Shown here: one piece after another, positions 30,073 to 38,364 of the stretch
Numbering within the stretch: position 1 is the first letter of the stretch
Layout: the number at the start of each line of letters is the position of its first letter
Program-made: the position numbers and the translations under genes
Source: Pseudomonas fluorescens
Lineage (GTDB): Bacteria; Pseudomonadota; Gammaproteobacteria; Pseudomonadales; Pseudomonadaceae
Direction: 5' to 3'
Length of the DNA stretch: 64,000 bases
Assembly (NCBI RefSeq): GCF_001708445.1
Contig: NZ_CP015637.1
Location: 4,465,001 to 4,529,000, forward strand
The notes under the pieces: model-generated
The model's database searches: none
Seen by the model: only the letters and a program-made list of their open reading frames with translations
What the model was told of the DNA's origin: nothing

Positions 30073-30101
30073 AGGCCAATGTTCACAGCATTGGCCTTTT
30101 T
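30073..30101 (+). terminator. Intrinsic terminator after the tRNA remnant
   Basis: AGGCCAATG-ttcacag-CATTGGCCT followed by TTTT. Probably the original tRNA-Pro terminator, pushed 11.6 kb away by the island. Confidence 0.85.
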
Positions 30102-30116
30102 CATGTGCGTGAGGCC

Positions 30117-30314
30117 TGCCAGCTTCCGTTCAGCCTCTGATCATGGCTAATCCTTTGACTTTTTGTGATTGAACAGGCGCGCGATGTTTTGATTTGGGGC
30201 AGAATGTCGGACTTCATCGGCTTGACAAAATACTTGGTGATCTCCTTGGTGTGTCTCTGGGCAGGATTTGCTTTCTTCCAAATCGCGCGTAAAGGTTTTG
30301 CAGATGTGTTCTGA
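30117..30314 (+). pseudogene. C-terminal remnant of an ABC glycan exporter permease (Wzm)
   Basis: The frame reads IEQARDVLIWGRMSDFIGL, then TKYLVISLVCLWAGFAFFQ and IARKGFADVF before the stop, the typical end of an O-antigen ABC-2 permease. Just upstream, NPLTF lies in another frame, separated by an extra T in the T-run near 30160, so there is a frameshift as well as loss of the N-terminal three quarters. The stop overlaps the wzt start, as in intact wzm-wzt pairs. Confidence 0.8.
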
Positions 30315-31635
30315 GTTTTCAATACAGGTTAAAAGTGTTAGCAAGCATTTTCGAATATACGCCAGCCCGCGCGCGCGTCTGCTGCAGATGTTCAGTAGGG
30401 AAAAGCACTATAAGGAGTTTGTGGCGCTAGATGATGTTTCTTTTGTAATAAATAAAGGCGAGACAGTTGGCATTGTTGGTCGCAATGGGAGTGGAAAGTC
30501 TACGTTGTTGCAGATGATTTGCGGCACTCTGACCCCTACTTCCGGTGAGATAACTACACATGGCCGTATTGCCGCGCTGCTAGAGTTGGGGTCGGGTTTC
30601 AACCCCGAGTTCAGTGGGCGAGAGAATGTTTACATGAATGCTTCCATACTTGGACTTTCCAATGCGGAAACTGCAGCACGCTTTGAGTCCATACTCGCCT
30701 TTGCAGAGATTGAAGACTTCATAGATCAGCCGGTCAAGAATTACTCCAGTGGCATGATGGTGCGGCTGGCTTTTGCTGTGGCTATCAATGTCGACCCGCA
30801 GATCCTGATTGTCGATGAGGCGCTGGCTGTGGGGGATGAGCTCTTCCAGCGCAAATGCTATGCGCGGATCGAGGCTATCAAGGCCCAAGGTGCAACCATT
30901 TTGTTCGTTTCCCATGCAAGTAATACGGTTGTGAGCCTGTGTGACCGGGCGATTCTGCTGGATGGTGGTAAAAAGATTACTGAAGGCACGCCCAAATCAG
31001 TGGTTGGTAAGTATCAGCGGCTGCTGAACGCTCCTGCCGACAAAGCCAAGGTCATGCGCGAACAAATGTTGGCTGGTATCGAGGCGCCTCCGAGTCCCGA
31101 GTTGGCTGAGCCTGGAGAAGTGGATGAGCTATGTCAGGAAATGGCGGGATATTTCGATCCGCACCTTGTTTCCAAGACTGTGCTGTCTTATGAATCTCGT
31201 GGTGCATTGATCTCTGATCCTCAGTTACTCAACATCCAAGGGCAAAAGGTTAATTGTCTCAAGGCAGGAGAAACTTATCGCTATACCTACCGTGTGCGCT
31301 TTGATCGTGATGCTAGGAATGTCCGTTTTGGTATGCTGATCAAGACTCCCACTGGCGTGGAGTTGGGAGGGGCTACTTCAGCCAAGCAGATCGCAGAGGG
31401 AATCGTGGTTGTTTCATCCGGTTCCGTGCTGTCGGTGGAGTACAGTTTTGTCTGTCGCCTCAATGAAGGATTGTATTTTCTCAATGCTGGCGTATCCGGG
31501 GATTGTGGTGAGGGATTCCACCATCTTCATCGCGTCGTCGATGCGTTGTGCTTTCGCGTGAGTGCGGAAAGCAAGCAGTTCGGGCTTGGTCTCGTGGATT
31601 TCTCATGTGCGCCGGAATGGTCTTTGGTAGAGTGA
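30304..31635 (+). CDS. wzt: O-antigen/polysaccharide ABC exporter ATPase with C-terminal glycan-binding domain
   Basis: 443 residues. N-terminal ABC domain: Walker A GRNGSGKST near 71, signature NYSSGMMVRLAF, Walker B ILIVDEALAVGDELF. From about residue 290 a beta-rich extra domain (LLNIQGQKVNCLKAGETYRYTYRVRF ... VVDALCFRVSAE) of the Wzt carbohydrate-binding type, which in other bacteria reads the modified chain end. The start at 30304 overlaps the wzm remnant. The gene is more AT-rich than its neighbours, suggesting transfer. Without a permease in the window it is either orphaned or uses one elsewhere. Confidence 0.9.
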   Translation: MCSEFSIQVKSVSKHFRIYASPRARLLQMFSREKHYKEFVALDDVSFVINKGETVGIVGRNGSGKSTLLQMICGTLTPTSGEITTHGRIAALLELGSGFNPEFSGRENVYMNASILGLSNAETAARFESILAFAEIEDFIDQPVKNYSSGMMVRLAFAVAINVDPQILIVDEALAVGDELFQRKCYARIEAIKAQGATILFVSHASNTVVSLCDRAILLDGGKKITEGTPKSVVGKYQRLLNAPADKAKVMREQMLAGIEAPPSPELAEPGEVDELCQEMAGYFDPHLVSKTVLSYESRGALISDPQLLNIQGQKVNCLKAGETYRYTYRVRFDRDARNVRFGMLIKTPTGVELGGATSAKQIAEGIVVVSSGSVLSVEYSFVCRLNEGLYFLNAGVSGDCGEGFHHLHRVVDALCFRVSAESKQFGLGLVDFSCAPEWSLVE

Positions 31636-31639
31636 TTGG

Positions 31640-32350
31640 ATGTTAAGGTTTATCGGAATTGGTGCCCAGAAAAGCGGCACTAGCTGGTTATACGAAGTGT
31701 TGAGCAAGCATCCAAGTGTAAGCTTTCCAGCTGGCAAGGAAGTTCACTTCTGGGATGCTCACTACCTGAATGGTGTTGGCTGGTACAGCAGTTTGTTCAG
31801 TGAGGAACGCTGCAATGGCGACATCACTCCTGCCTATGCAATTCTGCCACTCGACCGGATTCGTGAAGTGCACCAATACTTTCCCAGCTTACGTATCGTT
31901 TATCTGATGCGAAATCCGATTGAGCGAGCATGGTCTTCTGCCAGGATGGCACTGCGCCGAGCCGAAATGGAGTTTTGTGAAGCGTCTGATCAGTGGTTCA
32001 TTGATCATTTCAAATCGCAGGGATCGTTGCAGCGTGGTGACTACGCCAACTGCTTGAGAAACTGGATGTCGGTCTATCCTCGTGAGAGCTTTTTGATTTC
32101 TCGCTACGAAACGATTGCGCACGACCCCGTTGGTTTCGCCAACAGGGTACTGAGTCACATTGGCTTGGGTGAGTTTTTCTCCGAGACTCATCGTCCCGAG
32201 TTATCTCGGCCGGTCTTCGAGGGCTACAAATCTGCTATCCGACCGGAATTGTTGCAAGTGTTGCATCGGCTCTATGCTGACAAGATCGACGCATTGAGCG
32301 AGCTGCTCGAGGCTGACTTCTCAGACTGGAAGAACAGGTGTTGGCGCTGA
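31640..32350 (+). CDS. Sulfotransferase family protein
   Basis: 236 residues. PAPS-binding 5' motif IGAQKSGTSWLYEVLSKHP at residues 6-24 and 3' motif RIVYLMRNPIERAWSSARM near 88, the two hallmarks of the sulfotransferase fold. Starts 5 nt after wzt, so the two are coupled: a sulfate (or similar) modification of the exported glycan, recognised by the Wzt C-terminal domain, is a reasonable inference. Slightly short for the family but both motifs are present. Confidence 0.87.
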   Translation: MLRFIGIGAQKSGTSWLYEVLSKHPSVSFPAGKEVHFWDAHYLNGVGWYSSLFSEERCNGDITPAYAILPLDRIREVHQYFPSLRIVYLMRNPIERAWSSARMALRRAEMEFCEASDQWFIDHFKSQGSLQRGDYANCLRNWMSVYPRESFLISRYETIAHDPVGFANRVLSHIGLGEFFSETHRPELSRPVFEGYKSAIRPELLQVLHRLYADKIDALSELLEADFSDWKNRCWR

Positions 32351-32600
32351 CGGAAAGCTGACCCACCCAGCCGATTGATAATTGACCCAGGACGGATTGC
32401 TGATTTTTGCCCCAGCAATTGTGGATAAGTTTAGCAGCAGTGTTCTGGTTGACGACGCATCCAGCCCCACTGACCCGCTGATGTAGCGCACTATCGCTCC
32501 CGGATCAGCCGTCACTGGCATTCCATGCGCGCTGGATGCCTGGTTGGGTACTGGGTACAGTGCTTGGAGTCCAAGTTGCACTATCCGCCTGAATCGCAAG
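32351..32600. other. Gene-free stretch with possible IS21-like end remnant
   Basis: About 250 bp with no convincing gene. On the minus strand, GGGTCAATTATCAATC and GGCTGGGTGGGTCAGC (32360-32400) resemble terminal repeats of IS21-family elements found in pseudomonads. No transposase is present. Confidence 0.3.
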
Positions 32601-32607
32601 GATGCCC

Positions 32608-33171
32608 ATGCGTAAAATCTTGATAGCGTTGTCGCTCGTTATTCCCTCGCTCCTGCTGCCTGGCTGCTCAGCTGTGTCGACTTTCGACAAGTATGCAACC
32701 TTGCGCTTTTATGAGTTCAGTCGAACGGACATTAAGTACAGTCACTTTGATGGTGAGTCAGGCATGCTGAGTTCTAATCCCAATTTTCGGAATACAATGC
32801 TGCCCGCACGGATAGCCGATAACAATCAATGGATCGACTTCACTGATGACATGGGGCAAGTTTGTAAGACGTTTGGAAATACCTTACATCGCGACACATT
32901 TCCAGCTGGGCTGGAGCCGATCAAAGAGTTTGTTGCCTGGAGTCAGCTTCCGCCAATGCAGCGCCTGATTATGCGCGATACGTTGAATGCCAAGCCTGAG
33001 TTCACATCTATTAACGCTCGACTGGTGCTTGAGCGCGGCACGAATGAGCCGCTGTTGGTTTTTACAGGCAGTTCGCTACCTTGGGAGACAGCCCCGCAGT
33101 ATGCGATCGACAAAGTCAACGCAGTCAGAATGCTGGTGAATGCGCGGATCTGGTATGAGATTTTGAAGTAG
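32608..33171 (+). CDS. Putative lipoprotein of unknown function
   Basis: 187 residues from the ATG at 32608, chosen because AAGGA at 32598-32602 overlaps the earlier ATG. Hydrophobic signal followed by lipobox LLPGC, then a soluble domain with no recognised motif (FDKYATLRFYEFSRTDIKYSHFDGE). Followed by an intrinsic terminator. Related to nothing I can name. Confidence 0.75.
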   Translation: MRKILIALSLVIPSLLLPGCSAVSTFDKYATLRFYEFSRTDIKYSHFDGESGMLSSNPNFRNTMLPARIADNNQWIDFTDDMGQVCKTFGNTLHRDTFPAGLEPIKEFVAWSQLPPMQRLIMRDTLNAKPEFTSINARLVLERGTNEPLLVFTGSSLPWETAPQYAIDKVNAVRMLVNARIWYEILK

Positions 33172-33204
33172 CAGGCTTCCGAGAAGGCCAATGGCAGATC
33201 TGAC

Positions 33205-33229
33205 AGCCCAGCCCCACGCTGGGCTTTTT
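33205..33229 (+). terminator. Intrinsic terminator
   Basis: AGCCCAGC-cccac-GCTGGGCT followed by TTTT; closes the lipoprotein transcript. Confidence 0.88.
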
Positions 33230-33255
33230 GCATCTGGCGGGAAATATCGGTACTA

Positions 33256-33615
33256 ATGAAAACCCAATCGAGCGTGATGTCGTTTTGCCTCTTCCCACTC
33301 GCGACCTATGGAATCAAGGCGGTCGATCTGGGTGGCAAGTATTCGAGCGAGGTATTCGCTCAGTTCGTCCCAGGCGCGCGGGTTGTCAAAGCCTTCAACC
33401 ACCTTGATGTGGCAGTGCTGGCGGAGCCGGAAGTGGCGGGCGGCAAGCGCGTCTTGTTCTACTCAGGCGATGATGCAGCCGCAAAGGCAGACGTGCGTAA
33501 GATCATTGAAGAGACCGGCTTCTATCCCGTTGACCTGGGGTCGCTTGACGTTGGTGGGCATCTGGCATCGCTGCCTTTTGGCTCGCTGTCTGCGCAGAAC
33601 TTCATCAAGATCTGA
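33256..33615 (+). pseudogene. Truncated NADPH-dependent F420-reductase-like protein
   Basis: 119 codons. From about residue 18 it matches the middle and C-terminal part of the family: GGKYSSEVFAQFVPGARVVKAFNHL, RVLFYSGDDAAAKADVRKIIEETGF and VDLGSLDVGGHL. The N-terminal Rossmann motif (GxGxxG) is absent and the first 17 residues are unrelated, so this is a 5'-deleted fragment with a chance start. The next 140 bp hold no recognised gene. Confidence 0.75.
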
Positions 33616-33757
33616 TCGCACAACGCTGAATAACGCGCAGTATTTTCCCCGGGAGACCGGACTGCCGTTGACGAGTGATTCCCGGGACTGGCATCTGGCA
33701 TTACGCGCGTGGGGTGTAGTGGTCATGCCCTCTCCCTATGGGCGTACTTATCTGTCT

Positions 33758-34495
33758 TCAGTTCTGGATGAGTTGGCCGAGGGTCTGCAGTTCGCCTTTT
33801 TCTACATCGGAAACAAGGACGTAGCGCATGTGCTTAGCTTGCCACGAGACGACGTTGAAGCCTCGGATTGATTGGGTTTGCTGAGGTTTGTCAGCTTCGG
33901 GGGTGGGCAGTATGAACACGTTGATAATGTGTTTCGCCCGGCCATAGCTCAGTGCTGCTATGGTCTGGTGTTGCAGATAATCAAGGCGTCCGCCCAGCAG
34001 CACAAACCCTTGCGCCGTGTAGTCGACCACCGGTGGCGAGAAGTCGAGTTTGCCGGCGAACCACGGTTTGACGGTGTGACGGTCGGAGGAAACGACGTCG
34101 TTGAGGTGTTCGCCCATCAGCGAGCGCACGTGGCTGGAGACGGCTTCGTCCATCAGCGGTTGTTCGCCGTCGGGCGTTGCGATGTAAAGCATCGCGGCCA
34201 GCGCCAACGTCGTCGCAGAGAACGCTGGGGCGAGCCATTTCCGCCAGCGTTCCATTAGGCCAATGGCAGGTGCTTCAGGCGCGAAGATACGGGTGGCTAA
34301 CGCTGCCGGCGCCGGGTAATACGCAGCATGGCGCTTCACGCTGACCTTCAGCGCTTTTACTTCTTCACACACCCGCGCGCATTCCCTGCACAAAACCAGA
34401 TGCGCAGACACATCCGCAGCCAAAGCAGGATCCAGTTCCTGATCCACATAACCTTGCAACCGAACCCGGCAAACCGGGCAATCAAGCTCATTCAT
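33758..34495 (-). CDS. Anti-sigma factor with zinc-binding N-terminus
   Basis: 245 residues. N-terminal ZAS-type motif (AHLVLCRECARVC: H-x3-C-x2-C) that binds the sigma factor, one transmembrane segment (LAPAFSATTLALAAMLYIA) near residue 90, and a periplasmic domain with FVLLGGRLDYL and VVSWQAKHMRYVLVSD. Overlaps the ECF sigma gene by 8 nt, the standard pairing, so it should hold the sigma factor inactive until a periplasmic signal arrives. Confidence 0.92.
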   Translation of the reverse strand: MNELDCPVCRVRLQGYVDQELDPALAADVSAHLVLCRECARVCEEVKALKVSVKRHAAYYPAPAALATRIFAPEAPAIGLMERWRKWLAPAFSATTLALAAMLYIATPDGEQPLMDEAVSSHVRSLMGEHLNDVVSSDRHTVKPWFAGKLDFSPPVVDYTAQGFVLLGGRLDYLQHQTIAALSYGRAKHIINVFILPTPEADKPQQTQSIRGFNVVSWQAKHMRYVLVSDVEKGELQTLGQLIQN

Positions 34496-35000
34496 GATCG
34501 TGCAACTTCAGTAATTCAATCTTGAGCATCGCGCGCGCCCGGGCCAGTCGCGACATGACGGTGCCCATCGGAATGTCGGCCACCAGGGCGATGTCTTTGT
34601 AGGGCAGGTCTTCGAGTTCTTTGAGCACGATCACCTCGCGATACGCTGGCGGCAGGGCGCTGAGGGCTTGCTGGAGCAACGCGACGTTTTCGGTGTGAAT
34701 GGCCAGCAATTCCGGGGTCTGGCTGTGGCTGAGTGCGCCTTCATGCTCGCCGATGTCGTCTTCGATGGCCACCCAATGCCGCCCGGCCGAGGCTTTGAGC
34801 CAGGTGTAGCTTTCGTTGCGCACGATAGCCAGGAACCACGCCCTGGCATTGCCATCGGCAAAGCGCTGCAAAAACCTGAAGGCGCGCAACGCGCTTTCCT
34901 GCACAACGTCGCGCGCGGCGCTGTCGTTGCCGGTCAGCCAGCGCGCGAGGTTGTAGGCGGCGTCCAGATGGGGCGCTATCAGTTCCTCGAATTGCTTCAT
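34488..35000 (-). CDS. ECF-family RNA polymerase sigma factor
   Basis: 170 residues. Region 2 (AARDVVQESALRAFRFLQRF ... ARAWFLAIVRNESYTWLK) and region 4 (ALPPAYREVIVLKELEDLPYKDIALVADIPMGTVMSRLARARAML). Drives the divergent metallophosphoesterase operon and itself, as suggested by inverted identical GGAATAAAC elements between them. Confidence 0.94.
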   Translation of the reverse strand: MKQFEELIAPHLDAAYNLARWLTGNDSAARDVVQESALRAFRFLQRFADGNARAWFLAIVRNESYTWLKASAGRHWVAIEDDIGEHEGALSHSQTPELLAIHTENVALLQQALSALPPAYREVIVLKELEDLPYKDIALVADIPMGTVMSRLARARAMLKIELLKLHDHE

Positions 35001-35045
35001 GGTCGGTTCCGCACCGTCACACCTCTATAACTGTGCTGCGCGGGC

Positions 35046-35088
35046 GTTTATTCCCGCAAAAGAATTTATTTTTTGGCTCGGAATAAAC
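35046..35088. promoter_or_regulatory. Divergent pair of identical ECF -35-like elements
   Basis: GGAATAAAC occurs on the minus strand at 35054-35046, facing the sigma gene, and on the plus strand at 35080-35088, facing the metallophosphoesterase gene. The GGAA core and identical sequence suggest recognition by the same ECF factor. The -10 elements could not be fixed by eye. Confidence 0.65.
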
Positions 35089-35153
35089 CGCCACCGCGCA
35101 AGGTTTCCCTCGTGTCAGCTACCTCACTGTAGTTCGCCCGCGAGGACACACCG

Positions 35154-36122
35154 ATGGCCATGCACACAAAACCTCAACGCCGCACCGACGGCTTGCTCAA
35201 CCCGGACCGGCGCACGCTGCTCAAGTGTTCGGCGTGGGCCGGGGCCGGCGTCATCTGGGCCTTGCATGGCGGCATTCCGAAAGCCTTTGCGCTGGATGCG
35301 GCGGGCAACGTTTCCGATCCCGAGGCGTTGGACAGCACCTTCCACTTCGTACAGATCAGCGACTCGCACATCGGCTTCAACAAGGAGGCCAATCCGGAGC
35401 CGGTGAAGACCCTGCAAGTGGCGATCGACAAAGTTATTGCGCTGCCGAAACGGCCTTCGCTGATCCTTCATACCGGCGACATTACCCACCTGTCCAAAGC
35501 CGAGGAATTCGACACGTCGGCGCAGTTGCTCAAGGCGCTGCCGTCCACCGTGCATTACGTGCCGGGCGAGCACGACACGCTCGATGCGGGCGGCGGCGCG
35601 CTCTATCTGGAGCGTTATGGCAAGGGCACCAAAGGCAATGGCTGGTATAGCTTCGACGATCACGGCGTGCATTTCATTGCGCTGGTGAATGTCTTCAATT
35701 TTCAAGCGGGGCGTGAGGCCAATCTCGGCGCCGATCAACTCGCCTGGCTGGCGGATGACTTGCGCGTGGTGTCGAGCAGTACACCCATCGTCGTCTTCAC
35801 CCACATTCCGTTGTGGACGATTTATCAGCCATGGGGCTGGGGCACCGAGGACGGCGATCAGGCGATCGCGATGCTGCGCAAGTTTGGTTCGGTGACGGTG
35901 CTGAACGGGCATATTCACCAGGTCATTCAGAAGGTCGAAGGCAACATCACCTTCCACACCGCCCGTGGCACGGCGTATCCGCAACCTGCACCGGGTGCGG
36001 CACCTTCACCGGGGCCGATGACGGTGGCGGCGGATCAGTTGCGCAATTATCTGGGGGTTACCGAGGTGCGTGCCACGCAGGGCGATCACCCGTTGGCGCT
36101 GATTGACTCGACATTGGTTTAA
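35154..36122 (+). CDS. Tat-exported metallophosphoesterase
   Basis: 322 residues. Twin-arginine signal DRRTLLKCSAWAGAGVIW up to AFA, then calcineurin-type metal motifs: QISDSHIGF (D-x-H), HTGDITHL (G-D), GEHD (a variant of GNHD, with Glu in place of Asn), FTHIPL and LNGHIHQ (G-H-x-H). Periplasmic phosphoesterase; substrate unknown. Followed 12 nt later by a cupredoxin in the same orientation. Likely ECF-controlled. The GEHD variant is worth noting, as the Asn is usually a metal or phosphate ligand. Confidence 0.9.
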   Translation: MAMHTKPQRRTDGLLNPDRRTLLKCSAWAGAGVIWALHGGIPKAFALDAAGNVSDPEALDSTFHFVQISDSHIGFNKEANPEPVKTLQVAIDKVIALPKRPSLILHTGDITHLSKAEEFDTSAQLLKALPSTVHYVPGEHDTLDAGGGALYLERYGKGTKGNGWYSFDDHGVHFIALVNVFNFQAGREANLGADQLAWLADDLRVVSSSTPIVVFTHIPLWTIYQPWGWGTEDGDQAIAMLRKFGSVTVLNGHIHQVIQKVEGNITFHTARGTAYPQPAPGAAPSPGPMTVAADQLRNYLGVTEVRATQGDHPLALIDSTLV

Positions 36123-36134
36123 GAGGGTGGACAA

Positions 36135-36443
36135 ATGAAAACGCGACTGTTGGCGCTGCTGTGCCTGATGTTGTCGATGCCGGTGTGGGCGCAGGAAGTG
36201 AAGATCGACATCAAGCAATTCATGTTCGACCCCAAGGATCTGACCGTGGCCGTGGGCACCAAAGTGACGTGGGTGAACGACGATCAGGTCCCGCACACGG
36301 TCGCGGAAACCCACAAGGTGTTTCGCTCGGGAGCGCTGGATACGGACGATAGTTTTTCCTGGGTGTTCGATACCCCAGGGGAGTTTGAGTACTTCTGTGC
36401 GCTGCATCCGCAGATGATCGGGAGGATTATCGTGACTCAATAA
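36135..36443 (+). CDS. Periplasmic cupredoxin (plastocyanin-like)
   Basis: 102 residues: signal peptide (LLALLCLMLSMPVWA) and a type-1 copper fold. Ligands visible as VPHTV (His) and YFCALHPQM (Cys, His, Met). An electron carrier or copper-binding protein made together with the metallophosphoesterase. Confidence 0.92.
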   Translation: MKTRLLALLCLMLSMPVWAQEVKIDIKQFMFDPKDLTVAVGTKVTWVNDDQVPHTVAETHKVFRSGALDTDDSFSWVFDTPGEFEYFCALHPQMIGRIIVTQ

Positions 36444-36444
36444 T

Positions 36445-36732
36445 CTAGCCGGAAAACGTCAGTACCGTTGTCTCTTCAGTTGCCGCGATGAAGGCCGCGA
36501 CCTGCTCCTTCGGGGGCGGAGAGAGTTGGCAATATTCGTCTGCCAGGTATTCGATAACGGCTTGGTCATCCCAGGGGCCAAGCGATGTCAGGTAGTCAGG
36601 GTACTGATTCTGAATCTCTACCCATGAAGAGTAAGGTTTTTTGGAGAGCAGCATCTTTGTGTGGGTGTAAATAATGTGGATGTGCACGAGGCGGTTTTCC
36701 TTACGCTGCCTGGGGGTTGTGACTTCTTTCAT
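36445..36732 (-). CDS. Hypothetical protein, 95 aa
   Basis: Begins MKEVTTPRQRKENRLVHIHI after AAGGACAGTC. An internal Met (MLLSKKPYSSWVEIQNQYP) could be an alternative start giving 69 residues. C-terminal region acidic; no motif recognised. It converges with the cupredoxin gene, ending 1 nt from it. Confidence 0.6.
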   Translation of the reverse strand: MKEVTTPRQRKENRLVHIHIIYTHTKMLLSKKPYSSWVEIQNQYPDYLTSLGPWDDQAVIEYLADEYCQLSPPPKEQVAAFIAATEETTVLTFSG

Positions 36733-36809
36733 GACTGTCCTTGCGCAAGGGCCGGCGCGGTGGAAGCGGGCGCGCCATCATCTACAAAGAGCTTGAGCAG
36801 CATCAGCAC

Positions 36810-37688
36810 TCATTTGCGACGTACACGCGGTGCCACGCCGGTCAGATGCTCACGCACGCACGCCCAGGCTGTGTGAAGGCTGTTGCGCAGTGACACGGCA
36901 TCAAGGGTCATGATGCGTAATGAAACCCCGCAATCGTTGGGCAACGCGCTGACACCCAGATAGCGGTCGGGGTGAGCGGGTAGGGCATTGCGCAAGGCTG
37001 TTTTCAACGCTTCGACAGGTAAGCCCTGGCCCACAAGCATAAATGTTGCCAGGGTCTGGAAGGCATGACTGACGCCCGGTAATTGCCGCAGCAGGTCTTG
37101 CCCGCTCAGCGCCAGGCGATCGCCGGCCAGTAAGCGGCCTGCCGGGCAGCGCACTTCCAGGTCGGCGCGGTAGAAATCGAAGAGGCCGGCACTGTCTTGA
37201 GGGGTGTGCAGGCAAAACGCGTCGCACAGCATCACCCTGGCGCCCGGGTGCAGATTCACCCTCACCTGGCTGTACAGGTTTGCCTGGGGAAACAGGATCG
37301 TCGCCATTGGCAGGTACTCCAGCAATGCTCCGCGTTCGGCGGTGAGGCTGACAGTCTGGCGTGCCGATTGCTCGAGCATGCTGTGCGCTACCGTCGCCGC
37401 GCCAGTGCTGACATGGACTTGAGTGTCCGGCCCGGCATGCAGGTGCATCCGCAAATCCTGCCCTGCGAAAATCCCGCCCGAGCACGACTGCACATACACG
37501 GCGGCCATGTCTTTCGGGTCGTCCGGCAGCTTCAGGGTGCGGCCCAGATGAAAGGGATAGCCCACGCGCTGCTCGCTGATATAACTGGCGCCGGACGGCG
37601 CTTTGCTGAAGGCGATCCGGGCCTGCACCGGTGACGATGCCTGGGGCGGGGCAATCAACGGGCGAAGCAGTTGCTGCGGCGCGTTCAT
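36810..37688 (-). CDS. ureD: Urease accessory protein UreD (UreH)
   Basis: 292 residues. Conserved pattern [43 protein letters not shown] and [17 protein letters not shown]. Scaffold that receives UreF and UreG to deliver nickel to apo-urease. Last gene of the urt-ure operon; overlaps ureG by 4 nt. Confidence 0.93.
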   Translation of the reverse strand: MNAPQQLLRPLIAPPQASSPVQARIAFSKAPSGASYISEQRVGYPFHLGRTLKLPDDPKDMAAVYVQSCSGGIFAGQDLRMHLHAGPDTQVHVSTGAATVAHSMLEQSARQTVSLTAERGALLEYLPMATILFPQANLYSQVRVNLHPGARVMLCDAFCLHTPQDSAGLFDFYRADLEVRCPAGRLLAGDRLALSGQDLLRQLPGVSHAFQTLATFMLVGQGLPVEALKTALRNALPAHPDRYLGVSALPNDCGVSLRIMTLDAVSLRNSLHTAWACVREHLTGVAPRVRRK

Positions 37689-38338
37689 GGTCGGTCAAAC
37701 AATACGGCGCGGCTGATGGCTTCGACTACCGCGTCGACCCCGTCACCCGTCGCGCAGTTGGTGAACAGCACGGGCCGGCCGTTGCGGGCTTCGGCGGATT
37801 CGCGACGCATGCGTGGCAGATCAACGCCCACATAGGGCGCCAGATCATATTTGTTGACCACCAGCAGATCACAGCTCAACACGCCTGGCCCTCGTTTGCG
37901 CGGGATGTCATCGCCGCCAGCAACATCAATCACAAAGATCCAGTAATCCACCAAGTCCAACGAGAAGGTCGAGGCCAGGTTGTCGCCACCGGACTCAATC
38001 AGGATCAGGTCCAGGTTCTCGAATCGCGCTTCCAGTTCGTCGGCCATTTGCAGGTTCAGCGTCGGGTCTTCGCGGATCGCCGTGTGCGGGCAGGCGCCGG
38101 TTTCTACCGCGAGCACCCGTTGTGGGTCGATCAGGCCGCTGCGCTGCACCCGTTCGGCGTCCTCGCGGGTCGCCAGGTCGTTGGTGATGATGGCCAGTTC
38201 GGTGCCGCGCGCGATGAAGCGCGGAATCAGTTGCTCCAGCAGGCGAGTCTTGCCCGAACCGACCGGGCCGCCAATCCCGACTCGCGCGGCGCCGGGGTGG
38301 GCTTGCGGCTGCGGTACGGCGTGGAATGCAGTGCTCAT
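37685..38338 (-). CDS. ureG: Urease accessory GTPase UreG
   Basis: 217 residues. P-loop GGPVGSGKT at 23-31, the nickel-binding CPH in [13 protein letters not shown], and [13 protein letters not shown] for guanine recognition. GTP hydrolysis powers nickel insertion into urease. 26 nt after ureC. Confidence 0.96.
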   Translation of the reverse strand: MSTAFHAVPQPQAHPGAARVGIGGPVGSGKTRLLEQLIPRFIARGTELAIITNDLATREDAERVQRSGLIDPQRVLAVETGACPHTAIREDPTLNLQMADELEARFENLDLILIESGGDNLASTFSLDLVDYWIFVIDVAGGDDIPRKRGPGVLSCDLLVVNKYDLAPYVGVDLPRMRRESAEARNGRPVLFTNCATGDGVDAVVEAISRAVLFDRP

Positions 38339-38364
38339 TATCGGGTTCCTTTTATTGGCTGTGA

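Noticed and set aside
32321..32599. 92-codon minus-strand frame
   Set aside because: No family recognised and overlaps the sulfotransferase end; may be part of an insertion-sequence remnant.
33308..33871. 187-codon plus-strand frame
   Set aside because: Runs in a different frame through the F420-reductase-like fragment and into the antisense of the anti-sigma gene; low-complexity Arg/Ser composition.
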